Source of the DNA: an uncultured Corynebacterium sp.
Lineage (GTDB): Bacteria; Actinomycetota; Actinomycetes; Mycobacteriales; Mycobacteriaceae
Direction of reading: 5' to 3'
DNA: 23,692 nucleotides
Assembly: GCF_902489365.1 (NCBI RefSeq)
Contig: NZ_CABTZR010000034.1
Span: 1 to 23,692, forward strand
Position numbers and translations under genes: made by a program. This document shows, one piece after another, positions 15,142-22,548 of the stretch; within the stretch, counting starts at the first letter, position 1; each line of letters starts with the position of its first letter. The notes under the pieces were generated by a model. It did no database searches, had not been told where the DNA came from, and saw nothing but the letters and a program-made list of their open reading frames with translations.

Positions 15142-17261
15142 TGAACATCCCGGCCTCAGACCTCGAACGCCTCAACCACTGCCGCCACCACGCGCCCCAT
15201 GATTTCTATGGGTGGCACGACGGAACCGTCCGCACTCGCCGCCCCGGTGCCGAAGCCGTCGAACTCGTCACCGCTTCCGAGACCCTCGCCATGCGTGCGG
15301 TTGGGGATGATATCTGGGAGGCCCCGCTCGCTGAGGAAGCAGACTACCGCCTGCGCATCACGTACCCAGACCAGCCCGCGGTCGAGGTAGCAGACGGCTA
15401 CCACTTCCTGCCCACCCTGGGCACCCTGGATCAGCACCTCATCGGCGAGGGCCGCCACGAACGCTTGTGGGAAGTGCTCGGTGCCAACCTCAAGAGCTAC
15501 ACCACCGACATGGGAGTAGTCGAAGGCACCGCATTTGCTGTGTGGGCACCCAACGCAGAGGGCGTGGCCGTGGTCGGTGACTTCTGCGGCTGGAACCCGA
15601 CCCAATACCCCATGCGCAGCCTCGGCTCCACGGGCATTTGGGAAGTCTTTATCCCTGGAGTGGGCGAAGGCGAGCGCTATAAGTTTGCCGTCCACGGCAA
15701 GAACTCCCCGCGCATTGATAAGGCGGATCCCCTGGCCAAGCGCACCATTGCCCCGCCGGAGACCGCCTCCGTGGTGGCCCGCTCCAACTTCGAGTGGAGC
15801 GATGAAGAGTGGATGAACAACCGCAACGGCGACCTCGACGTCCCGATGAGCGTCTACGAGCTCCACGTCGGCTCCTGGAAGGTGGGCGCCAACTACAGCA
15901 GCTTGCGTGCGGAGCTCATCCCCTACCTGGTTGAGCACGGCTTTACCCACGTGGAGCTGCTGCCCGTGGCCGAGCACCCCTTCGGCGGCTCTTGGGGCTA
16001 CCAGGTCTCCGGCTACTACGCTCCCTCGGCGCGCTGGGGCTCTCCGGATGAGCTGCGCGCGCTTATCAACGACCTGCACAAGGCAGGCATCGGCGTCTTC
16101 GTCGACTGGGTTCCCGCCCACTTCCCCAAGGATGAGTGGGCGCTGGGCCGCTTCGACGGCCAGGCCCTCTACGAGCACCCGGACCCGCGCCGCGGTGAGC
16201 AGGCCGATTGGGGCACCTATGTCTTCGACTTCGGCCGCAACGAGGTGCGCAACTTCCTCGTGGCTAATGCCCTCTACTGGGCTGAGGAGTTCCACGTGGA
16301 TGGCCTGCGTGTCGACGCCGTGGCCTCCATGCTCTACCTCGACTACTCCCGCGAAGAGTGGCTGCCCAATATCTACGGCGGCCGCGAGAACCTTGAGGCC
16401 GTCCAGTTCCTCCAGGAAACCAACGCCACACTGAACCGCACCCACCCGGGCGTGCTCACCATCGCCGAAGAATCCACCTCCTGGCCGGGCGTCACCGCCC
16501 CGACACACGAGGGCGGCCTGGGCTTTAGCCTGAAGTGGAACATGGGCTGGATGAACGACACCCTGGAGTACTTCAAGCACGAGCCGATTCACCGCCGGTA
16601 CCACCACGGTGAGCTCACCTTCTCCATGGTCTACGCCTACTCGGAGCGCTATGTGCTCCCGTTTAGCCACGACGAAGTTGTGCACGGCAAGGGCTCCCTG
16701 TGGGAGCGCATGCCGGGCGATGACTGGAATAAGGCCGCGGGCCTGCGCGCGCTGTATGGCTACATGTTCTCCCACCCAGGCAAGCAGCTGATGTTCATGG
16801 GCCAGGAGTTTGGCCAGACCACCGAGTGGGCAGAAGGCCACTCCGTAGATTGGTCCAACCTGGAAGGCTGGGGCAACGAGTGGCACCACGGCATCAAGCG
16901 CCTGGTGCGCGACCTCAACGCGGTGTACAAGCAGCACCCGGCACTCTGGACGCAGGACTTTACCCAGGACGGCTTCCAGTGGGTCAAGGCCGATGATGCT
17001 AACAACAACATGCTCGGCTACGTGCGCTACGGCAAGGATGGCTCCGCGCTGTTGGCGGTGTGCAACTTCTCCGGCAGTTCCGTGCCCAACTATGACCTCT
17101 GGGTGCCGCGCGATGGCGAGTGGGAGCTGGTCATCAACACCGACGACGCCGTCTACCAGGGTGCTGGCAACGACCTTGCCCACCGCGTGCGCTCCGAAGG
17201 CAACCACGTCCAGCTACACCTACCGGCCAACTCTGTGCAGTGGTATGCCTTCCGCGGCTAA
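15141..17261 (+). CDS. glgB: 1,4-alpha-glucan branching enzyme GlgB
   Basis: The predicted protein has 706 residues. It cuts alpha-1,4-glucan and rejoins the piece in alpha-1,6 linkage, acting on the polymer that GlgE makes. It begins with an N1 beta module (about 1-100) with the HDFYGWH motif, followed by a CBM48 module containing FAVWAPNAEGVAVVGDFCGWN (about 130-152). The GH13 barrel follows with GYYAPSARWG, nucleophile D392 in GLRVDAV, acid/base E443 in TIAEES and D511 in FSHDEVVHGK. These are the usual catalytic triad with family spacing. The C-terminal beta domain ends the protein. ATG 15141 is used; a TTG seven codons earlier is possible but would lie inside the promoter-like sequence. 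Confidence 0.96.
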   Translation: MNIPASDLERLNHCRHHAPHDFYGWHDGTVRTRRPGAEAVELVTASETLAMRAVGDDIWEAPLAEEADYRLRITYPDQPAVEVADGYHFLPTLGTLDQHLIGEGRHERLWEVLGANLKSYTTDMGVVEGTAFAVWAPNAEGVAVVGDFCGWNPTQYPMRSLGSTGIWEVFIPGVGEGERYKFAVHGKNSPRIDKADPLAKRTIAPPETASVVARSNFEWSDEEWMNNRNGDLDVPMSVYELHVGSWKVGANYSSLRAELIPYLVEHGFTHVELLPVAEHPFGGSWGYQVSGYYAPSARWGSPDELRALINDLHKAGIGVFVDWVPAHFPKDEWALGRFDGQALYEHPDPRRGEQADWGTYVFDFGRNEVRNFLVANALYWAEEFHVDGLRVDAVASMLYLDYSREEWLPNIYGGRENLEAVQFLQETNATLNRTHPGVLTIAEESTSWPGVTAPTHEGGLGFSLKWNMGWMNDTLEYFKHEPIHRRYHHGELTFSMVYAYSERYVLPFSHDEVVHGKGSLWERMPGDDWNKAAGLRALYGYMFSHPGKQLMFMGQEFGQTTEWAEGHSVDWSNLEGWGNEWHHGIKRLVRDLNAVYKQHPALWTQDFTQDGFQWVKADDANNNMLGYVRYGKDGSALLAVCNFSGSSVPNYDLWVPRDGEWELVINTDDAVYQGAGNDLAHRVRSEGNHVQLHLPANSVQWYAFRG

Positions 17262-17274
17262 GCTGCGCGGCCTA

Positions 17275-17295
17275 GCGCCGAGCCTGGCTCGGCGC
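17275..17295 (+). terminator. GC-rich hairpin after glgB
   Basis: GCGCCGAGCC (17275-17284) pairs perfectly with GGCTCGGCGC (17286-17295), separated by one T, just 13 nt after the glgB stop. No T-run follows, so it may slow RNA decay or pause polymerase rather than terminate alone. A stronger structure lies about 40 nt further on. Confidence 0.5.
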
Positions 17296-17332
17296 GCGCT
17301 CACGCTCATCACTAGCAAGGTCTGAGAGACAC

Positions 17333-17410
17333 AACTGCCCCAGTTGCCAAAGTTCTGGCCAGATCTTGAATCTCGGCGGGGTTCTTTGGCAACTGGGGCA
17401 GTTTTAGTTT
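17333..17410. terminator. Bidirectional terminator between glgB and arsC with a 20-bp perfect stem
   Basis: Arms at 17333-17352 and 17384-17403 are perfectly complementary over 20 bp around a 31-nt loop. On the plus strand the stem is followed by TTAGTTTTC, a terminator tail for glgB. On the minus strand the structure begins 7 nt after the arsC stop and is followed by GTGTCTC without a T-run. It sits exactly between converging genes. The loop contains the 10-nt palindrome TCTGGCCAGA (17354-17363). Confidence 0.75.
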
Positions 17411-17809
17411 TCAGTCCTGCGCGTGTGCACCAAGGAAAGCTCGTACACGAGCATCAATGTCATCGCGCAGCGCATCCATTCGCTCCGCGCCTTCTAGGCC
17501 GCGTACGGACGGGTCCTCAATCTCCCAACGCTCAGCCACTCCGTCATAGTCGGCATCACCGACGACGATGACGTGGTCCACTGAAGACGCAAGGTCGCGG
17601 TCAATCAACGTCGGCGTACCTGCCATGTCGGCGCCGACCTTTGCAAGGGAGGCCTGTGCCTCAGCATTAACGCCCTGCTCACGATGCTGTTCAGTGGTCT
17701 TTACTCCTGCGGAGTGAATCTCCCAGTCGGGCGCATGCTTCCTGGCTAAGGCAGCCGCCATCTGGGACTTACCGCGGTTGGTATTACAAAGAAAAAGTAC
17801 GGAGGTCAT
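17411..17809 (-). CDS. arsC: Arsenate reductase, mycothiol-dependent type (arsenate-mycothiol transferase)
   Basis: A 132-residue low-molecular-weight phosphatase-fold protein. C8 starts the loop CNTNRGKSQMAAAL. The classical loop is CX5R, but here lysine (K14) takes the arginine place and is followed by SQM. As I recall it, the same CxxNxGKSQMAAAL form is found in the C. glutamicum arsenate-mycothiol transferases, which reduce arsenate with mycothiol and mycoredoxin. The motif SAGVKT and the late IEDPSVRGLEGAERM segment also fit that group. The single active cysteine agrees with a thiol-transferase mechanism rather than a triple-cysteine one. No arsenite pump or ArsR regulator gene is nearby, so this copy stands apart from an ars operon. 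ATG 17809 has GGAGG-like ACCTCC complement (CATGACCTCCG region) just upstream of the start. A protein tyrosine phosphatase role is the alternative. Confidence 0.8.
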   Translation of the reverse strand: MTSVLFLCNTNRGKSQMAAALARKHAPDWEIHSAGVKTTEQHREQGVNAEAQASLAKVGADMAGTPTLIDRDLASSVDHVIVVGDADYDGVAERWEIEDPSVRGLEGAERMDALRDDIDARVRAFLGAHAQD

Positions 17810-17814
17810 GCCAC

Positions 17815-17847
17815 CCTACTGTAATCGTGTTGCGGTGTGCCAGTAGG
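17815..17847. repeat. Short inverted repeat between the lipoprotein gene and arsC
   Basis: CCTACTG (17815-17821) and CAGTAGG (17841-17847) form a 7-bp stem with a 19-nt loop in the 47-nt gap. It may be a weak terminator for the peptide-binding lipoprotein gene or an operator for arsC. No T-run is present. Confidence 0.3.
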
Positions 17848-17856
17848 ACCAGAGCG

Positions 17857-19434
17857 CTAGTTCTTCTTCACCGCGTAGTACACCGGCAGGGACTTCCAGT
17901 TGAAGGTCACGTCCTGGACGTTCTCGGACCAGCCGCCGACCACGTTCGGGTAGAACAGCGGGATCGAAGGAAGGTCACGCAACAACAGCTCCTGTGCCTG
18001 GTTGTAGAGCTTCGCGGCTTCCTCCTCATTTGCGGCGCCGTTGGCCTTGACGATGAGCTCATCAAACTCCGGGTTGGAGTACTTCGAGTCATTAGAGGCG
18101 ACACCCGTGGTGAAGTTTGGCCCCAGGAAGTTGCCCATGGAGGGATAGTCGGCGAACCACGCCGTGCGGTAGGCACCGTCCATGCGCTCGGTGCGGTAGG
18201 CATCGCGGAAGGACTTGAAGTCCGGATAGGGGTTGCCCACAGCTTGGATTCCCAGCGTGTTGCTGATGTTGTTGGCTACGGCATCGGCCCAATCTTTGTT
18301 GTCACCATCGGTGTTGTAGTTAATGGGGAACGAGCCTTCAAAAGCACCGTACTTCTTATCGGCCTCCGCCCAGAGCTTCTTCGCCTCCTCCGGGTTATAG
18401 TCCAGGTTCTCCGATCCGGGCAGGCTGTCGTTGTAGCCATTCAGGACCGGTGAGGTGAACTCGCGGGCCGGTGTGCGGGTGCCGTGGAAAATGGTCTCCG
18501 CGATTTCCTCACGGTTGATAGCCATCGAGATTGCCTTGCGGCGCAGGGTGCCCTCTTCCCCACTGAAGTGCGGGGTCTCCATGTGGATTGACATCTCCAG
18601 GTAAGTAGCAGCCGGCTTGGTTTCCTGGCGACCGGCCAGGTCCTGCTCATAGCTTCCGAAGGCAGAGGACGGAATGGCTTCGAGGACATCGAGGTTATTC
18701 GCCAACAGGTCCATGTAGGCCGCACTGGAATCAGCGTAGAAGGCGAACTCAATGCCGTCGTTTTGTGCAGCACGGTCGCCCTTGTATTCCGGGTTGGGCT
18801 CGATGATCAGGTTCTGGTTGTGGTTCCATTCTTTGATCTTGTACGGGCCATTCGATACCGGGGTCTCGCCGAAAGCCTGCGGGTCCTCAAGTGCGGCTGC
18901 GGGGACTGGGAAGTAAGCGTTGTAGCCCAAACGGCTTGGGAAATCGCTCTCCGGCTGCGTCAGCTCAATGGTGAAGGTGCGCTCATCAATGACCTTGAGG
19001 CCCTCCATCTTCTTGACGCCTTCCCCGTATCCCTTGATGGAGGAGAAGAAGCTCTCGTTGAGCTGCTCATTGGCCACCGCGTAGTTCCACGTATCGACAA
19101 AGGTATCCGCGGTCACAGCGGAACCGTCGGAGAATTTCAGGTCAGGCTTGAGCGTGACCTTGTAGGTCTTCTCCCCTTCCTGATCAATGGATTCTGCCAT
19201 CTCGTTGTGCACGTTGCCCTCGGCGTCGTAGTACACCAATCCGGAATACAGCATGTCGACGATGCGTCCGCCGCCGTTCTCATTCGTCATCGCGGGGATA
19301 AGCCCCTGCTGCGGCTCAGTGCCGAGAACGCGAACATAGTTGGAGCCACCGGCGCTATCGGAGCTATCGCTTCCGCAGGCGGCGAGGGTAAAAGCAAGAG
19401 AGGTGGCGCCGATGACGCCGAGGAGCTTGCGCAT
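17857..19434 (-). CDS. Peptide/oligopeptide ABC transporter substrate-binding lipoprotein (family 5)
   Basis: The predicted protein has 525 residues. A lipoprotein signal peptide ends in LAAC with C20 as the lipidated residue, so it is anchored on the outer face of the membrane. The family 5 signature is present: a YVRVLGTEPQQGLIPAM start of the mature protein, the MAESIDQEGEKTYKVTLKPDLKFSDG stretch (about 95-120), and a C-terminal half with QELLLRDLPSIPLFYPN. It resembles OppA/DppA proteins that bind peptides. ATG 19434 is chosen because AGGAGGA lies 6-8 nt before it and the signal peptide starts there; the frame is open a further 31 codons upstream without sense. No permease or ATPase gene of this transporter is adjacent, so it is an orphan binding protein whose ligand is unknown. 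Confidence 0.92.
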   Translation of the reverse strand: MRKLLGVIGATSLAFTLAACGSDSSDSAGGSNYVRVLGTEPQQGLIPAMTNENGGGRIVDMLYSGLVYYDAEGNVHNEMAESIDQEGEKTYKVTLKPDLKFSDGSAVTADTFVDTWNYAVANEQLNESFFSSIKGYGEGVKKMEGLKVIDERTFTIELTQPESDFPSRLGYNAYFPVPAAALEDPQAFGETPVSNGPYKIKEWNHNQNLIIEPNPEYKGDRAAQNDGIEFAFYADSSAAYMDLLANNLDVLEAIPSSAFGSYEQDLAGRQETKPAATYLEMSIHMETPHFSGEEGTLRRKAISMAINREEIAETIFHGTRTPAREFTSPVLNGYNDSLPGSENLDYNPEEAKKLWAEADKKYGAFEGSFPINYNTDGDNKDWADAVANNISNTLGIQAVGNPYPDFKSFRDAYRTERMDGAYRTAWFADYPSMGNFLGPNFTTGVASNDSKYSNPEFDELIVKANGAANEEEAAKLYNQAQELLLRDLPSIPLFYPNVVGGWSENVQDVTFNWKSLPVYYAVKKN

Positions 19435-19500
19435 GAGAGTCCTCCTGAAAGAGCTAAAAACAAAGTGTGCGTTATGACACCAAAATGAATTTAGCATGAG

Positions 19501-19583
19501 GCACCTCACACACCAGCGTCGACACAAAAAGACCCTCAGGAGAGGACTTAATCAGTCAATCCTGAGGGTTGAGTGTGAGGTGC
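19501..19583. repeat. Outer inverted repeat enclosing the terminator
   Basis: GCACCTCACAC (19501-19511) and GTGTGAGGTGC (19573-19583) are perfect 11-nt arms that enclose the terminator hairpin. The outer pairing could form a second, longer stem. It lies just upstream of the peptide-binding lipoprotein gene, so it could also be a binding site. Confidence 0.6.
19525..19569 (-). terminator. Terminator of the nucS cluster
   Basis: Arms ACCCTCAGGA (19532-19541) and TCCTGAGGGT (19560-19569) pair perfectly over 10 bp around an 18-nt loop. On the minus strand the stem is followed directly by CTTTTTG. It lies about 70 nt after the stop of the thioredoxin-fold/TPR gene. Confidence 0.8.
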
Positions 19584-19637
19584 AACAAGCGCCCGTGAAG
19601 GCTGCAGCTGCTCGTGGGACTCCACAAGGAAGGGAAA

Positions 19638-20561
19638 TTAATACAATGCACTAGCCAGCTTCGTGCGCGCGGCCAGCACGCGCGGGTCACCAGAATCAAA
19701 GAGCCCGAAGAGCTCCAACAGACGGGTCTTGAGCTGTTCCTTCTCATCCCCAGCGGTGCGCTTCATGGCCTCGATGAGGCGCTCGAAGGCGCGGTCAGGG
19801 GCACCGGCGACAACCTCGGCGTCGGCGGCATCGAGCTGCTTGGACACGTCCTCCGGAGCGGCATCCGCCGCAGCGATAGGATCCTCGCTGCGGTTGGCCG
19901 GGTCCAGGCGCTTGAGCAGCAGCGTGGTATCGCGGGCCTGCTTGATTTCCACGTTGTCTGGCTCGGCAGCCAGGATCTCCTCGTAGGTGGCAATAGCGGA
20001 ATCGAAATCACCGCGGTTGAGAGCTTCTTCCGCCAGGCTGAGGCGTGGATCCGCTACTTCCTCTGCGGGGCCCTCCCCAGCCTCCTCTTGCTCGGGCAGG
20101 CCCTTGAGCTGAGGGCCGAGCTTGTCGACGATCGCCGCTACCCACTGCTCTAGGTTCTCTCGCGGCTGCCCGCCTTCGAAGTTGGTGACGGGCTGGCCGG
20201 CGGCGATGGCGACGGTGGTAGGCAGATTCTGCACGCCAAAGACCTGTGCCACCTGGGGCACGACATCGGCGTTGATGTAGCCCACGATGAACTTCAGCCC
20301 ACCGGCGGCGGCCATCTCCTCGAAGTCTTTCTTGAGCTGCTCGGAGGCAGGTGAGCGCGGCGAGCCGATCAGGGCGATGACGGGTACCTCCGCAGAGCGG
20401 CGCACCAGGTCATTCTCAAAGTTCTGTTCGGTGACCTCGAAGAAGGGCTGCACACCTGCCGAGGCACCAGTAGTGCCCTGTTCCTGTGCTTTCGCCTTGG
20501 CCTCCGCCTGCTGCTTGATGGCGCCCAGGTCGAGGGCCCCTCCTACGTACGGTCCAGTCAC
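19638..20561 (-). CDS. Thioredoxin-fold protein with TPR-like C-terminus (CnoX/YbbN-like)
   Basis: The predicted protein has 307 residues. A thioredoxin-like domain spans about 38-150: the usual Trx active-site position reads GSPRSPAS, with S67-P-R-S70 in place of CGPC, and the cis-proline loop is NLPTTVAI. There are no redox cysteines, so it cannot act as a disulfide reductase. An acidic linker follows, then helical repeats (about 178-290) with LAEEALNRGDFDSAIATYEEILAAEPDN as a clear TPR. This build matches YbbN/CnoX, holdase co-chaperones that hand clients to chaperonins. GTG 20561 overlaps the stop of the upstream gene by four bases (GTGA) and has GGAGGAG 6 nt before it, so translation is coupled to the DUF77 gene. 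Chaperone role is inferred from family. Confidence 0.85.
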   Translation of the reverse strand: MTGPYVGGALDLGAIKQQAEAKAKAQEQGTTGASAGVQPFFEVTEQNFENDLVRRSAEVPVIALIGSPRSPASEQLKKDFEEMAAAGGLKFIVGYINADVVPQVAQVFGVQNLPTTVAIAAGQPVTNFEGGQPRENLEQWVAAIVDKLGPQLKGLPEQEEAGEGPAEEVADPRLSLAEEALNRGDFDSAIATYEEILAAEPDNVEIKQARDTTLLLKRLDPANRSEDPIAAADAAPEDVSKQLDAADAEVVAGAPDRAFERLIEAMKRTAGDEKEQLKTRLLELFGLFDSGDPRVLAARTKLASALY

Positions 20562-20866
20562 TTATTCTCCTCCAGGTAACGGTTAACGGAATCTACTTTT
20601 TGGGTTATCTGTCCAGTCACGCCTTCGCGGATATCCGCCTTAATCACCAGGCTGGTGCGCGGCGAGACCGCGCGGACTGCGTCGGTGGCCTCTTTAATGA
20701 CCGCGAACACCTCATCCCACTCGCCTTCGACAAGGGTAAACATGGCATTGGTCTCATTGGGCAGGCCGGAGGCACGGACTACCCGCACGGCTTCGGCGAC
20801 GGCCGCGGACATCTCAGCGCTTTCATCACCCACAATGGTGGGGGCTACGGAAAAGGCAACAATCAT
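20558..20866 (-). CDS. DUF77/MTH1187-family protein, thiamine-binding type
   Basis: A 102-residue protein with the ferredoxin-like fold of the MTH1187/YkoF family; members bind thiamine or related pyrimidines. Features are the start IVAFSVAPTIVG, AVAEAVRVVRASGLPNETNAMFTLVEGEWDEVFAVIKEA with conserved N and T residues, and the closing strand of SLVIKADIREG. The ATG at 20866 is used because the conserved first strand begins there and TAGGAT is upstream; the frame stays open for 90 further codons overlapping the Cys/His gene, which I take as coincidence. It begins 10 nt after that gene's stop and its own TGA overlaps the next GTG. No thiamine genes are near. Confidence 0.85.
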   Translation of the reverse strand: MIVAFSVAPTIVGDESAEMSAAVAEAVRVVRASGLPNETNAMFTLVEGEWDEVFAVIKEATDAVRAVSPRTSLVIKADIREGVTGQITQKVDSVNRYLEENK

Positions 20867-20876
20867 GCCCGCTATC

Positions 20877-21161
20877 CTACCGCCGCTCCCAGCAGTGCCG
20901 GTGCCAGTGTCGGCGATCATCGGCGCGCCCACCGGTGTCCCGTGGCCACGCCACGATGTGCGCCACCCCGGGAGGGATGTTGTGGTTGCATCCCGGACAT
21001 ACGTAGTACTTCTGGGCGGCGGAACTACCAACGTGCCGCATGAGGAATGGCTCCCCATGGGTCCAGTGCGGACCGGGAACGGTCTGTGAACCGAGGAACG
21101 AGCTTCCATCACGCGGTAGGGAGCGCGGCTCCTCACGAATTCTGCGGTTGCGGCGTGGCAC
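20877..21161 (-). CDS. Small Cys/His protein coupled to nucS, zinc-finger-like
   Basis: The predicted protein has 94 residues. Similar short proteins occur beside nucS in other actinobacteria and are often labelled 'ATP/GTP-binding protein', though no nucleotide-binding loop is visible. The first 50 residues are Arg-rich and low in complexity. The core has C55-PG-C58, then I62 and G65 (CNHNIPPG), and ends with H85-W-H87-RH-C90. Counting C55, C58, H87 and C90 gives Cx2C-x28-Hx2C, the spacing of PARP-type zinc fingers, with the CxxxIxxG element also in place. The GTG start (21161) shares one base with the nucS stop (TAGTG) and has no Shine-Dalgarno sequence, so it probably depends on nucS translation. 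Zinc binding is very likely; binding to DNA ends is a hypothesis. Confidence 0.75.
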   Translation of the reverse strand: MPRRNRRIREEPRSLPRDGSSFLGSQTVPGPHWTHGEPFLMRHVGSSAAQKYYVCPGCNHNIPPGVAHIVAWPRDTGGRADDRRHWHRHCWERR

Positions 21162-21853
21162 TAGAACAACCGCAGCTCGTTGGATTCGATGCCACGCAGC
21201 TCCTGGTAGTCCAGGACCACGCAGCGGATGCCGCGGTCCTCCGCCAGTGTCCTGGCTTGGGGCTTGATTTCCTGCGCGGCGAAGACGCCATGTACCGGCG
21301 CAAGCAAATCGTCGCGGTTCAGCAGTTCGAGGTAGCGCGTGAGCTGCTCGACGCCATCAATTCCGCCGCGGCGCTTGACCTCGACCGCTACGAATTCATT
21401 CTTGGAGTTCTTAGCCATGATGTCTACCGGACCAATCGCGGTGGGATACTCGCGGCGCACGAGCGAGTACTTCTCCCCCAACGTTTCGATGTGCTCGGCC
21501 AGCAGCTCCTGCAGGTGCGCTTCCACGCCATCCTTGACCAGGCCGGGGTCTTCTCCCAGATCCATGTCGATCTCCTGGTGGATCTGGGCGATGGTGATGC
21601 GCAACTGCTCACCTTTCGGATTTTCTACCAGCCACAGTTTCTCACCTGTGTCTTCGCCGTCGATATCCTCAATCGCCGACTCTTCAAAGGTGCATGGTGG
21701 TGTCATCCAGTTCAACGGCTTATAGGCACGGTCATCCGCATGGATGGACACCGAACCATCGGCTTTGATGAGGATGAGACGGTCGGCCATGGGAAGGTGG
21801 GCGTCCAGGCGGCCTACGTAATCTACGGAGCATTGGGCGATGACAACACGCAT
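21161..21853 (-). CDS. nucS: Mismatch-specific endonuclease NucS/EndoMS
   Basis: The predicted protein has 230 residues. NucS replaces MutS-MutL mismatch repair in actinobacteria and cuts both strands at mismatched bases, usually with the beta sliding clamp. The N-terminal dimerisation domain begins RVVIAQCSVDYVGRLDAHLP with DRLILIKADGSVSIH. The C-terminal nuclease domain has the PD-(D/E)xK set: GPVDIMA with its Asp (near residue 144), and VAVEVKRRGGIDGVEQLTRY with the E-x-K (near 159-161) and the following Q. The C-terminal tail ELRLF looks like a clamp-binding end: in characterised corynebacterial and mycobacterial proteins the last residues interact with the clamp. ATG 21853 lies 23 nt after the DUF2550 gene stop. 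Confidence 0.95.
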   Translation of the reverse strand: MRVVIAQCSVDYVGRLDAHLPMADRLILIKADGSVSIHADDRAYKPLNWMTPPCTFEESAIEDIDGEDTGEKLWLVENPKGEQLRITIAQIHQEIDMDLGEDPGLVKDGVEAHLQELLAEHIETLGEKYSLVRREYPTAIGPVDIMAKNSKNEFVAVEVKRRGGIDGVEQLTRYLELLNRDDLLAPVHGVFAAQEIKPQARTLAEDRGIRCVVLDYQELRGIESNELRLF

Positions 21854-21876
21854 GCCCTCTACCCTATCGTTGGGCG

Positions 21877-22362
21877 CTATTTCTTTGGTAAGCGGGTAGC
21901 ACGCTGGCGCATCTGGTGGTAATCCATCTTCTCTTGGCGCTTAGACGGCGCCGATTCCACCCACGCGTTCAAGGCCATGATTCCGTGCGCATCAGAGGCA
22001 ATCTCATAGTCCCGCCCATCGATGCTAATACGGATGATCTGGTGACCAGAGGGCATAAAAGAAGCCTCGTCATCATCCATTGGGCGGGTGCTGCCCAGTT
22101 CGATGTCGAGGCGATTGAAGCGCTTGTTGGCGCGCGGCATGACGGAGCGAAGCTTGAAGAAGTCCATATACTCGCCGTCATAGCGCACGAGACCATGACG
22201 CCAGGAATGAGAGTCCTTCGACGGTAGTTGGCGCAAAAGGATGCTCGTGCCGCGGGAGCGCACGGTGAAAAAGCGCACCGCCGCTAGGATGAGGAAAACC
22301 AGAACGACCAGTGCGCACAGACCTAAAAGAATAGATAGCCCCTGAAGCACCTGAGAATTCAT
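21877..22362 (-). CDS. DUF2550 family membrane protein
   Basis: A 161-residue protein found between the atp operon and nucS in many actinobacteria. One N-terminal membrane helix (about 6-28) is followed by a soluble domain. Typical motifs are RGTSILLRQLP, then WRHGLVRYDGEYMDFFKLRS near 55-72, RLDIELGSTRP and the ASDAHGIMALNAWVESAPS stretch. Function is unknown; the single helix and the basic face suggest an envelope or membrane-surface role. ATG 22362 is chosen because GAAGGA lies 8 nt before it and the membrane helix begins there. It leads the cluster with nucS. Confidence 0.88.
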   Translation of the reverse strand: MNSQVLQGLSILLGLCALVVLVFLILAAVRFFTVRSRGTSILLRQLPSKDSHSWRHGLVRYDGEYMDFFKLRSVMPRANKRFNRLDIELGSTRPMDDDEASFMPSGHQIIRISIDGRDYEIASDAHGIMALNAWVESAPSKRQEKMDYHQMRQRATRLPKK

Positions 22363-22402
22363 GGATTGATGTCCTTCACAGCGAGTACGAAACGATGGAT
22401 TG

Positions 22403-22408
22403 ATTGTA
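22403..22408 (-). promoter_or_regulatory. -10 element for the DUF2550-nucS cluster
   Basis: TACAAT on the minus strand, reading toward ATG 22362, places a start near 22396 and a leader of about 35 nt containing the ribosome site. No good -35 at 17 nt. It lies downstream of the atp terminator, as expected for a separate transcription unit. Confidence 0.5.
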
Positions 22409-22451
22409 CCGCCGTTGACGGAAGCAACGCTAGTCCTTGCCCCAGAACACA

Positions 22452-22490
22452 AAAGAACCCCACCCCCTCTTAGCGAGGTTGTGGGGTTCC
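22452..22490 (-). terminator. Terminator of the atp operon
   Basis: GAACCCCAC (22455-22463) pairs with GTGGGGTTC (22481-22489) around a 17-nt loop. On the minus strand the stem is followed by TTTTG. It lies about 60 nt after the atpC stop. Confidence 0.8.
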
Positions 22491-22548
22491 TAAGTGAGAG
22501 TGGGAAGGGCGGTCATTGCTGCCCGTCGGTTCCCTCTCCGCTCATCCG

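Noticed and set aside
15156..17207. 683-codon minus-strand frame opposite glgB
   Set aside because: Again a shadow of GC-rich third positions; no start signal or family features.
19501..19583. Miniature mobile element
   Set aside because: Outer and inner repeats lack a target-site duplication that I can see, and the inner stem with its T-run is explained as a terminator.
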